Shown here piece after piece: positions 36,540 through 45,932 of a DNA stretch of 64,000 nt. A program made the position numbers and the translations under genes. Each line of letters starts with the position of its first letter. Position 1 is the first letter of the stretch. The stretch spans positions 7,224,736 through 7,288,735 of the forward strand of contig JAJEKV010000032.1 of the NCBI GenBank assembly GCA_021234155.1, in the 5' to 3' direction. This stretch comes from Isoetes taiwanensis. Taxonomy: Eukaryota; Streptophyta; Lycopodiopsida; Isoetales; Isoetaceae. The notes under the pieces were generated by a model. It saw nothing but the letters and a program-made list of their open reading frames with translations, was not told where the DNA came from and ran no database searches.

Positions 36540-36822
36540 TTATTCCCATCGAAAAGATAGTCATATATCTTAATGAACAATATTCACATGGAACAAATAT
36601 TCATATATCTTAATCCAACAGAAATTTTAGTTGTGACTGTTCTTAATTGTTCTTTAATTTGTATTATTGGAGTTGTTCCTATCCACCTAAAATGCACATT
36701 TTGAGGACAAGCATCGTGCTCCACTTCTAGGTTATTCACTAAACAACAACATGATCTAATTCCTGAACTATAATTAAAAGTCGTGGCTGAGCTAATTCCT
36801 GAACTATAATTAAAAGTCGTGG
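36540..36822. repeat. Segmental copy 2, part c, and a ~35-bp tandem duplication
   Basis: 36540-36768 continues the alignment to 9237-9467. Then the phrase GAGCTAATTCCTGAACTATA with AATTAAAAGTCGTGGCT occurs twice in tandem (about 36753-36822). After this the sequence leads to the LRR gene, without the deletion seen in copy 1. Confidence 0.8.
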
Positions 36823-37598
36823 CTGAGCTGATGATACGGCACTAGCTTGGGGGCGTGGCTCAGAGAAAGGATTTGCAGAAACAAACACAGAGGCAAGGGT
36901 TTTTAACTTTGATTGTATGTTGAGCCTTAGGCGTTTTTAAATTATAAAATACAATGAGGAACCATTGAAAAGAGAAAAAGGGGTTATAAAGCACTATTGA
37001 AATCTAAGTAACCGTTAAAAATAGAACAACGAATCAGTAATGTAACAAGTGTTAAAAAAAAAAGAAACAAAAGGGGACATCGTGACCTGCGGCAGACAGA
37101 ATTGCCGGATCAGCTACCTTTTAGCTGATAAAGGTCCGGAAGAGCCGGAATTAGCTCTTGGGTTATTGTAGCAGGCCGAACTGCTGGAAAAGGCAGTCGG
37201 ATTTAGCTTCAGAGTAAGAAAATAAACCCAATTATAGCTTAACAAACACCTTTAGAACAGCATAAAAACCAACGATCTGCAGAATTATGGCAACCGGAAC
37301 TGTTTGGTATGAGATAGAAGTCTGCCTATTGTAGATCTTTTGATAATTTGTGGGTGAATTAAGTGCTTCCTCTAGCTCTAGAGAATTCCAGGAATCCCAG
37401 AGAGGCTATCCAGCCGGTTAGCAGACTCTCAGAATTGGGAGGAATTTGAGCTTAGACTTGCCGTGTTTGCAAATCAGAGCCCGGTTGGGTGGGTAAGTTG
37501 TGCCAAGAGATCTTATTCTGGAAATTCCAGGTTGTTTTGAATAACCGTGTTTGACTAGAACACGGTTTAAGAGGATGTTCGAAACGCACTAATAATCC
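36823..37598. other. 5' region of the LRR gene
   Basis: No coding frame. Moderately GC-rich patches with CCGG-containing inverted motifs (37080-37210) precede the LRR start codon. A promoter cannot be pinpointed. This stretch is absent from copy 1. Confidence 0.4.
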
Positions 37599-39216
37599 AT
37601 GGCGGATGATAATTGGGGTTGTGTGGGACGGTCAGAATGTGGCACAGCCACGGATTTTGAACTTCGGCCATTCAGGCCCCCAGTCAACAGCCAACAACAG
37701 TTGCTGGAATTTCTAGACGCAGGAGATTTGTTAAACAATGTAATTGCATTGGATCTAAGTGGATGCGGGCTCACAAACGAGGGGCTCAGCAGATTAATAA
37801 GCTACATCAACGTGCATCATATTCCTCTATCTCTGCTCGATCTCAGCCGAAATGAAATAGATGATAAAGGAATTAAAGAGTTGAGTAATGCCCTGCTCAA
37901 TAATTGCACCTTAATCTATTTGGATCTAAAAAGTAACAGCATAACGGATAGGGGATGCAATAGTCTTAGCCAAGCGATCAGAAGCCCCGACTGTGGTCTG
38001 CTCTATCTGGGTTTATACGGGAATAACATTAGCGAGCGAGGAAGAAGGCATTTTTGTGAAGCTATAAACAGCGGGCATACCAGGCTCAAGGGCCTTAATT
38101 TAGGGGCATCCAAGGGAATTCCTTTCTCGGGTTTAGCGAGTCTGTTAGAGGCTCCACTTCCGATTGCGCATACCTTAGCACATGCGGCTCTGTTATAGAT
38201 GATGATGTTGGCCCTGATCCTCCAAAACAAAAATCTCTTCTAGACCTTCCCAGATTATTGTGCAAAGATTACGCTGGCCGAGCTTGGCAAATACGCTAGC
38301 AGCGAAGACTCTCTGTATATCTTGTCAGACGTTATCACCAATCCATCTTGCCACATCAAACATCTCGATATGGAAAACAACAGGTTTTCTAAGGATGCAT
38401 TTTTGACCTCAGAACAGCCCTCGGTAGTGAGAATTCTAAGGTGGAATGTGTTATATTATCAAAGGTTTTGGTTATTGGTGAGGATTCAATTCAAAGGATT
38501 GGTGATGAGGAGATTCGGTTTCTCGTCGAACATTCTCTAAAGAATGAGAAGTGTAAGATCAATACTTTGGCACTGTGCAATAACCTGTTTACTGATGATG
38601 GATTAGATGCCCTAAGAGAAGCTATTGAGCACCCTTGCAAACTTGTAGGCCTTGATATTAGGCACAAACGCTACACACAAGAGGGCCTCCATAACTTCAG
38701 AACCAACCTTCATGCCAGTGAAACTGTTCTTCAAGATGTTGTACACCTTAGCTGCACATGCCACAACCAAGATCCAAGTAAGTAGCTCACAATAAGCTAT
38801 TTTTTTCTTTTGTTCTCTTTTTTTCCTTCCCTCCTGTCCTGACAAAACTCAACATTTTATAGACATGCTTCTTCTCAACCAAGAACAAGAAGAAAATGCA
38901 GGTAGGTTTTAAGTTATAAGCTATTTCATCATGAATACATTAAGGCTCTAACCAACAATTCATGCTTTAAGAACAACTTTCTGCCAATGAGCATATGCTC
39001 TCAATTCACTATGGCACTATACCATGCCATCTTGTTAACCTTGCAACATCAATTATGCACATACAAGAGATGACTTGCTAATGAGTATTCCTTTTATCTT
39101 CAGGCGGTTTCCCTAATGCTTTTGTCCGAAAAATAGTTGATATTTATGTGCAACTACAAACGCCTATTGAGCAAATGCCTGTACGTTTGCAAGTTGAGAA
39201 CCTCGATCTTCTTTGA
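37599..39216 (+). CDS. LRR protein (ribonuclease-inhibitor type), three exons, frameshifted exon 1
   Basis: Starts with MADDNWGCVGRSECGTATDF at 37599. Exon 1 holds RI-type leucine-rich repeats of 28-29 residues (VIALDLSGCGLTNEGLSRLI, LSLLDLSRNEIDDKGIKELS, LIYLDLKSNSITDRGCNSLS, LLYLGLYGNNISERGRRHF, ...TLALCNNLFTDDGLDALREA). Indels near 38200 and 38405 break the frame. Exon 1 ends at 38777 before GTAAGT, exon 2 is 38863-38901, and exon 3 is 39104-39216, ending in TGA. The three join phase-consistently to give ...NQDPNMLLLNQEQEENAG then GFPNAFVRKIVDIYVQLQTP, supporting the model. There is no kinase, NB-ARC or signal peptide, so an intracellular scaffold is the safest reading. The frame breaks may be real or consensus errors. 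Confidence 0.65.
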
Positions 39217-39524
39217 CGATATACATGGAGGATAATTATTATTCTGCTCTAATTTAAAATTGTATATTTGATTGATTTTATTTCCTTGTGAGTATATTGT
39301 TGTCTTTGTGGATGTATCACTAAGAACCATCATTCAATTAAATTGGGTTTATGTCTTAATTTTGGGACAAATTTCATATTGCATGTTTTTAGTAGCATAT
39401 TCAAATTCACACATTTCACCTCAAAATTATGAAAACGTAATATCATGTTATTTACAAAATAGTCAATATTTCACAATATAGCACCATATCATAAAAACGT
39501 GATAACAAAAATTTACATAGTTAT
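39217..39524. other. 3' flank of LRR gene; no gene seen
   Basis: AT-rich sequence between two convergent genes, possibly holding both 3' UTRs. A frame at 39272-39481 is a random AT-rich opening. Confidence 0.4.
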
Positions 39525-42401
39525 TCAACTTTCTTCAAACACCCCCAATGATATTATAGCCTTCTTCCTGACATCCTGAGGTATTGTAATTCTCGCATTT
39601 CTAGCTGGAATAGTGTTTGGAGTCCATGAGTACAAAACACTTTCATAGTCTAGCCAAAGATCGGGATCTTTCGGATTTCTCCTCCATTTCTTTGTCCAAC
39701 AATCGGTACCTTTCTTTATCCGGGACACGTTGGTCAAGCGATGCCTTTGGACACCACCATTCCACCCGCACATGGTTGAAGTTAATATTACCTTCTTCTT
39801 TGCAAATATCGAGGTAGTGAACCCCAACCACCTTTGGATATGTATCTAAATCTGGCTTTGGCTTTACTACCACAAATTGGTGGCATTCCAAGTCGGTGGA
39901 AGGTTCATAAGCATCCATGCCTAGAAACTTTGGCCTATTGTTCTTAGGACCAACATAGTGTTCATCGAGGAAGGAGGAGGAGCATATTGCTTGCGAATGC
40001 TACTTACAGTGTCATCAAAATCCTCAGCACCTGCTAAGGTCTTCCACCTAGTTTTAGGCAACCACCCTTCTTTCAATTCATCTGAGGATGTGTCTATCTC
40101 CCCCAACAGGTTAATCACCTTCTTCCAGTAAGCCACCAAGGCACGGTTGGTGTCATCTGGATTGGTTTGCCAATGCTTTATATAGTCTTGGATTCCTTCC
40201 TTAGTCAATCCCAATTGCTTCACTTCTTCAGTAGGTTTTAAAGCTTTTGGTTGACCTAGAGGTATCATAGGCTTGCCATTCTCATCTCTACGCCATATTT
40301 CCTCCCCTCCTCTCCACTCATCCTCTGAAGGTCTCATCTTCCATTGGAAGATTGGAATCCCATCTCTCACCCAAAAAGTGAACTGCAGAGGCCTGGAATG
40401 ACCTTCAAGATCCAATGTATAACCATCCACAAAGCTCTTCCAATCAGGCACTTCTTCTATGAGAGAAGCTATAGGGTTTGGAGTAGTGCATTCATGCAAG
40501 ATTTCCATTAGCCTAGGAAAGTTGGTCCTTTGTTTTGTCGCTTCAAAGATACAACTATATTTGCCAAATAATCCATCCACATCCTCATGGGTATGCCGGG
40601 CATAAGAAACCCTAAATTAACTCTTTCAAATATCCCCACAATTTGTTAAGTAGGATAGGAAAGAAAACATCCACTGTTCTTATTTTGGCCAAAGACAATT
40701 ATCAAGTTGCAAGAGAAACCTTTTGGGTAGATCTTGAGGTTTAGCACGATGAAGTTGAAGCTCCAACATGTTCATTAGACCCATGCTTCCTAAACCTTGC
40801 CTTGTTGAACTTTTCAATATTGTTAAGGTTCCCATCTAACAATGCTCTATGTAGTGCACGGCTAGTCAGTAAGGTCTGGAGGTGACCATTGTATCCATTT
40901 TCATAGTTTCTCAAACACCTCATGATACTCAGAATATGAAAACTGGACCATCACTCCACAACTCCAAACTAAAATGGCCATAGTAGGTTTGATTACGCCC
41001 ATGCAAGATTGCCCCAGTCATTGAGATCGTAAAGGGTATGATCTTCCACATGACTTTGGTATGTACTTGAATTGTGGAAGACAAGTCTTTTCTTTGGTCC
41101 ATCTTGTCATGTATAATACATAAATAGTTATTGGGTTCCAATGCGGATAAAGTCCTCCACATCTAATAACATGATCTACATGATAGTTGGTCGGTCATAT
41201 GGTCCTTCATATGCTCCCTTATCCTAGCCCTTTGACTAGGTTGCACAGTCTTATCAAGAGTCTCCTTCAACTTAGCACATAAATTGCACTTTGCAAAGTT
41301 GTTTGAAGTTGCTATGGTGACATGATTGAAATGCTTCTTCCATAACCTACTAAAGCTAGGTTGGGATATTGGAAGAATTCCCAATTCGAAGTAGGGAATT
41401 CACTTCTTCCAAAATACTCTTTTGAGTACAATGTGATGGCAACCTTTTCTCAACAATTTGCTCTTCCCTTTTCATCCCTTCTACTTTTGTGTGGCATAGA
41501 CTCTGCATTGAAATCAATATATTTTTCAAATATCTCCCTGGCGACCAAGGTTCTATTTTGTTGGTCTCAACAAACCATTATTTCCATGTAAAGCAATCCC
41601 ATTTCCCCTCTGCTTTTTTTTTTGCCAATTATGCCATGAAGAAGTTGGAATTGCATGGATACTCTGCCATGCTTTTGCACATATCCATTTGCCTAGCAAA
41701 GGGTATCTTTTTTCATTTGGGTTTCTTTCATCTTGAAGTGCATGCTTGAAGATTGTGTACATGTAGGTCCTCCTATCATCAACAAGTGTACTCTTGAAAA
41801 GTGGCTCTTGCTTCCACCAATTGTTCTATTGTAAAGAATTGCATACAAGCACTCCAACAACAATCTGAGCCCCTAACCTTCACCATTGTCTCACGTTTGG
41901 TGTCACTATTCAACTTGGCTCTTTTGCTAGGATAATGTCCGGCAATCGATACTTCTCCCCTTTTGCCTAGGTTTAGAGTTCCAAAGCGCCAATGGATCAA
42001 TATCAAGACAATCATTGTCCCCAACAACCTCGGGGCTCTCGGAAAAATATAATCCTCCACAAGAACACTCACGATAGGCCATGCCATGATGCAAGGAACC
42101 TCCAATTGCTTGACACAACCAAAACATTCCTTGTCACCCAAACCTTTACCTTTCGGTTGTCTTCCAACATCGAAATTGCAATACCAATATTGTCTTCCCC
42201 TAGCCTTTCATCATTAATGACTTGACCGGGATACGCTAGCACAATGACTCCTTGGCCTACTATTTCCTTGTTGCACTTGTGCATGATTCTCACCTTCTTG
42301 TTCCTCCATTGCACCCTACTATAGAGGACTAATTGTTTTTCTTCAACATTCTTGCTAGAAGTTGGCTTTTCATTGATATTGCTCTTTTCAATATGTTGCA
42401 C
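39525..42401 (-). pseudogene. Second DUF7869-type transposase-like gene, decayed
   Basis: Read downward from the Met at 42401. An N-terminal module is encoded at 42401-42069 (VQWRNKKVRIMHKCNKEIVG). A Cys motif follows at about 41850 (SDCCWSACMQFFTIEQL). CNLCAKLKE is at 41384-41163, then one in-frame stop, then CIIHDKMDQRK (first acidic block, about 41110). At about 40720, LLQLDNC (second Asp) is in another frame, and a HTHEDVDGLFGKYS block is at about 40575. After that, 40580-39921 and 39918-39525 give the C-terminal part, ending IPQDVRKKAIISLGVFEES. The order of blocks equals the gene at 18143-20658, but sequence and tail differ, so these are two subfamilies. At least five lesions. Confidence 0.6.
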
Positions 42402-42700
42402 ACCATCTTGAGTTGGAGAGGCACCATTGACCTAGGCAAATTGCACCCTTTTAGTCAATGAGTAGGAAAAAATTATTACACCATAAGATAAAAAAAAGTA
42501 CGTACATTTATGGAATATGTAGAGGTAAATCAAATTTTTTTAAAAGCAAGAAATTCCTTGGAAATAGGTTTAATATAATAATAACAATGGGCGTAAACGA
42601 AATCATTTAAAACAAGAATTTTCGTGGCAACAACAAGGAAATGATATTATCCTAATTTTAATTATCGAAAATTTGGATATATGATTACGAAAAGACATAT
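42402..42700. other. No gene; AT-rich spacer
   Basis: Strongly AT-rich between the divergent transposase-like gene and the promoter at 42.83 kb. Nothing recognisable. Confidence 0.4.
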
Positions 42701-42708
42701 AGCTGATG

Positions 42709-42865
42709 GCCGTGAGAATTTATTATCCATAATAATATACCCTAGATGATATAGCTGGCGGGAATTTCGTACGCCTGGCGTGTTATTTGAGGCAATAAAT
42801 TATTCACGCTAATTTCTAATTAACCCTATATAAATCCGGTTCACGCTCTCAAGACCTCCATTCTG
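42709..42865 (+). promoter_or_regulatory. TATA promoter 1 (duplicate of 43922-44090)
   Basis: TATATAA at 42827-42833, followed by a CGGTTCACGCTCTCAAG initiator/leader region about 15 bp downstream. Upstream are CGTGAGAATTTATT, a TACGCCTGGCGTG palindrome (42770-42782) and TTATTCACGCTAATTTCTAATT. The same string of elements recurs before 44060. The ATG of the acidic protein is 57 bp after the TATA box. Confidence 0.6.
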
Positions 42866-42889
42866 TCCAAATTTTTTTTTCTGCCCGCC

Positions 42890-43516
42890 ATGAAGCGTTC
42901 AGCCTCAGCGCTTCATGAAGAACCCGAGGTCTCGTCAAAGAGACGTCGGGTTGAAGAACCCCCTCTCTTCCCCCCCTCATCGATTTTCTTGCCCAATTCT
43001 CCTCTGATTCCGGTTCAGAGGATGATTCTGATTTCGACATGGAAGAGGAGGAGTTGAGCTCCTCTGATTCTGAAGAGGAGGAAGAGGAGGAAGAGGAGGA
43101 GTTGGAGGAAGAGGAGGAGATGTCCTCCCAAGAGCACATGACCGCTCTGCTTCAGGGTTGGCTTGACCCTGAAACAGAGAATGAAATCTCGGAGGAGGAG
43201 GAGGAGGAGGATCGGAGGAGGAGGAGGTCGACAATTCGACCAGTTTTTGGAGTGGTTGAGAGATGAACCAGGTTTGCATGTGATTTCTTTTTTTTTTTGT
43301 TTTTGCACCTTTCTTTCTTTTCTAACACCTTTCCTTCTTCTTTGTTGCAGGCGTGGAAGAAGAGTGATGCAGATCCCGGGCGGCCCATTTTTTGTTTCCT
43401 TTCTTACAGAAGTTTTGGACACGCCTCCGGGCAGTTTTTTTTCTGTAAATTGTGTGAAAAGCCTTCGGGCAACTGCTTCCAAGCCTTCGGGCATCTGTAC
43501 ATACAACCGTTTTTAA
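42890..43516 (+). CDS. Small acidic (Glu/Ser-rich) protein, spliced, frame disturbed
   Basis: Starts MKRSASALHEEPEVSSKRRR at 42890, directly after a TATA promoter and a T-rich leader; the basic KRRR cluster could be a nuclear signal. A frame change near 42975 leads into SSDSGSEDDSDFDMEEEELS and a run of Glu encoded by GAGGAG repeats (43075-43120), then HMTALLQGWLDPETENE. A slip in a second GAGGAG run leads to QFDQFLEWLRDEP, followed by a donor (CCAG/GTTTGC, about 43270) and an acceptor (TTTGTTGCAG, about 43350). The short second exon is not clear. Charge pattern and context suggest a nuclear protein; the function is unknown. GAG repeats are slippage- and error-prone. Confidence 0.45.
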
Positions 43517-43921
43517 TGAAATCAAACAGTTTTCTTCATAAACTTTGTCTTCAAATAGTTTTCTTCAAACAGTTTTGCTGTACATAAAATTTTTTGAATT
43601 AAATCAAACTGTATTCTCCAATTATTTTGGCTCCAAGCTGTTTTCTCTAAAATTTTGTCTCTGCAAATTTTGTCTCTCTAAAATTTTGTATCTGCAAATT
43701 TTGTCTCAACAAAGTCTCGGGAACACTATAAATCAACCACATGAGAAATCTCTGATGCATCACAGTAACCATAGGAAATTTTCCTATACGACCTAAAACA
43801 ATTCCCCAACCTTACAAGTCATTTGTTAGCCTTGATAACTTTGCCTTTAAAATCATTTTTAATTTAGCCTATATAAAATTTCTAAATTCTATTTTTTCGA
43901 ATGCAATAAATGGAATAAAAT

Positions 43922-44090
43922 GCCGTGAGAATTTATTGCATGAAATGCAATATTCTCCATATATACCATATACATGTCATGTGCGGCGGAAAAATCAGCC
44001 GTCGCGGCGTGTTAATTCAAGCAATCAATTATTCACGCTAACTTATTTCTAATTATGCCTATATAAATCCATTTCACGCTCTCAAAGTTC
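43922..44090 (+). promoter_or_regulatory. TATA promoter 2 (duplicate of 42709-42865)
   Basis: Shares with promoter 1: CGTGAGAATTTATT, a GGCGTGTTAATTCAAGCAAT block, TTATTCACGCTAACTT, CCTATATAAATCC (TATATAA at 44060-44066) and TTTCACGCTCTCAA. The distance from TATA to the CACGCTCTCAA motif is the same. It probably drives the unit at 44.1-45.8 kb, whose first exon ends before GGTGAGCAG at about 44168. Confidence 0.55.
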
Positions 44091-44099
44091 CTACATTTT

Positions 44100-45757
44100 C
44101 TTGCTTCCTTCATACGATTTGTCGGTTGCGCCTCTGCTGTGTTTGGATTCGCCCTCCTGAAATCTTGGTGAGCAGATTTATATTCAGCAATGTTAGATGT
44201 TTGGTTTTAAGCAATTCCTAACTTACTAAAAGACTCCGATCTTTTTAGTTCTCAGTAACATCTCAGAGAGAGGACCAAGGTCTGCGAATCGAAAAGCCTC
44301 GGAATTAAAACCACAAGCATAGTCCTCCGTTCTTCGAATCCTTCCAGCCTCAGAACTCAAGGTTAGTTTTCATTTAGTTTTAAGTTGCATCTCAATAGCA
44401 GGTTCAATCCAAGAAGACAAGCTTTTGCATTTGCTCGAGGCAGAGGAAGCAGATGATGTTTATGAAAACCAGAATAGTTTTTTATAAACTTCATCTGCTT
44501 CTTTTTGTTTCGAGTAAATTCTTGAGTTTCTCTTCCTGAATTAATCATGCTATTGCATGCAAGTTTCTATTATGAATAAGTATAGTAGAAAGCATTAGAA
44601 AAATCTGAAAGATAATATTTGAAACACGCGAAAGATAATATTTGAAACACGCTAAGCGTGTTTCATGCTAACATGAATACACGCTCGGCGTGCATTCAAC
44701 ATGAATACTGCGCTTCGTGCATTCAGTGAGAGGAGAAAAAAACAGACAGGATAGATAAGTAAATAGATAAAGGCCGGGCAATTATTTACAATTGCCCGGC
44801 CTTTATCTATTTACTTATCTATCCGCATTTCCTCCTCGCTGAATGCACCCGCCGGCGTATAGTTTTTCCTATATAGCAGAACACGCCGGGCGTGTCTCTT
44901 AGTTTCTAAGTTTATATAAATAAATAAATATAACATGCCAGGCGTGAATACTGATAACTCCGCTCACTTCCTATTGATAGATGCCAAGTTACATTAATCA
45001 CCCGGTTGGTGACGAAGATGCATTGGAATTACATTTGGGCCAACATCACACAGCCCAGCTCCAGTTTCGGCTCCAATCTCCAGTCCGGTTGAACCGCGGC
45101 CGAAGCACCGGTCCGGTTTGGAGCACCGATCTTGCAAGCCCCGGAGTACTTGGATCAAGTAATGATGATGGCGCAGAGCACATGGCAATGATAGATCCGG
45201 GCTCGGGGCCCTTGCAATCGCCGGAGGGTGGCCCTCTTATCTAATCACGCCGAGAATGCAAGTACATGCATTGATCGAGAGTGAATCTCGCATCCGTCGC
45301 CTCGAGATTCAAAATGAGGGCTGCGTTTCTTAGTGGTTAGCCTCTATGCCCGGATGCCCCAACACGAACCACTACCACAAAGCGGTATAACGATGCAATG
45401 GAGATGGCTCAACCAATGGAACCACTACCGCAGGCGTTATAACGATGCATTGGAGGTTCAACCAATGGAGCGGGAGGTGGAGGCGGGAGGAGGAGGCGGG
45501 GAGGTGGAGGTGGGCGGGCGGGGGAGGTGGAGCTAGAGCACGGTGTTTTTCTTTGGGGTTTTACCCGATCAGTTCACTATGCCCAGCTATGGAAATGGGG
45601 GAGTATCGATAGCCCGGCTACTCGATGGACTGGGCTTGAAACAAAAGATGGTCGGGATTTTGTCCGGTTGATCCGGTTTATCCAGATTATATACAATTGT
45701 AAACTTTTTCCAATGAATACAACAAATTTTGTCTACTTCTATATTTCTACAATGTAA
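44100..45757 (+). CDS. Putative spliced transcription unit of unknown product
   Basis: After promoter 2, possible short exons end at about 44167 (CTTG/GTGAGC) and 44361 (CAAG/GTTAGT). A reading frame at 44981-45244 (MPSYINHPVGDEDALELHLG start, Pro/Gly-rich) and a frame at 45333-45536 ending in a Gly/Glu-rich tract may be later coding exons, then a likely 3' UTR to about 45770. A phrase of about 50 bp (ACCACTACC...AACCAATGG) is duplicated at 45367-45477. No domain is recognised and exon borders are uncertain. The gypsy element sits just downstream. Confidence 0.25.
44648..44946. repeat. CACGCC-type palindromes and a long perfect hairpin
   Basis: Variants of the palindrome occur at 44648-44660 (CACGCTAAGCGTG), 44680-44692 (CACGCTCGGCGTG), 44882-44894 (CACGCCGGGCGTG) and 44934-44946 (CATGCCAGGCGTG). 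Between them is a perfect inverted repeat with 35-bp arms (44749-44783 and 44790-44824) and a 6-base loop (ATTTAC). Pairing extends imperfectly to 44717 and 44848 (GTGCATTCAG with CTGAATGCAC). Confidence 0.85.
45470..45536 (+). other. G-rich tract, possible G-quadruplex
   Basis: About 65 bases consist almost only of G runs of 2-5 with single A or T/C spacers (GGAGGCGGGAGG, GGCGGGCGGGGGAGG). This satisfies the usual G4 pattern on the plus strand. It lies in a possible coding frame encoding Gly/Glu repeats. Confidence 0.5.
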
Positions 45758-45932
45758 TACATGTTACATACCCTTTTTAAGCGGTTTCTTGGCCATGCAA
45801 CAAATGTTCCAACACTTTCTCCAACCGTATCCCCACCGGGGTGTCTGCGAGGTAAAGCTTCATCTGTAGTGCAGCAGTTAATCACTGTAACTCGGACATA
45901 CTTATCCCCGAGCGGAATTCCATGACAGTTTG

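Noticed and set aside
37599-39216. NLR immune receptor
   Set aside because: Only RI-type leucine-rich repeats are visible; no P-loop, NB-ARC or TIR segment lies upstream.
42849-43388. Overlapping Ser-, Leu- and Pro-rich frames on the minus strand and a Glu frame on the plus strand
   Set aside because: All are readings of one GAG-repeat tract. Only the plus-strand acidic frame has a promoter and start codon in place.
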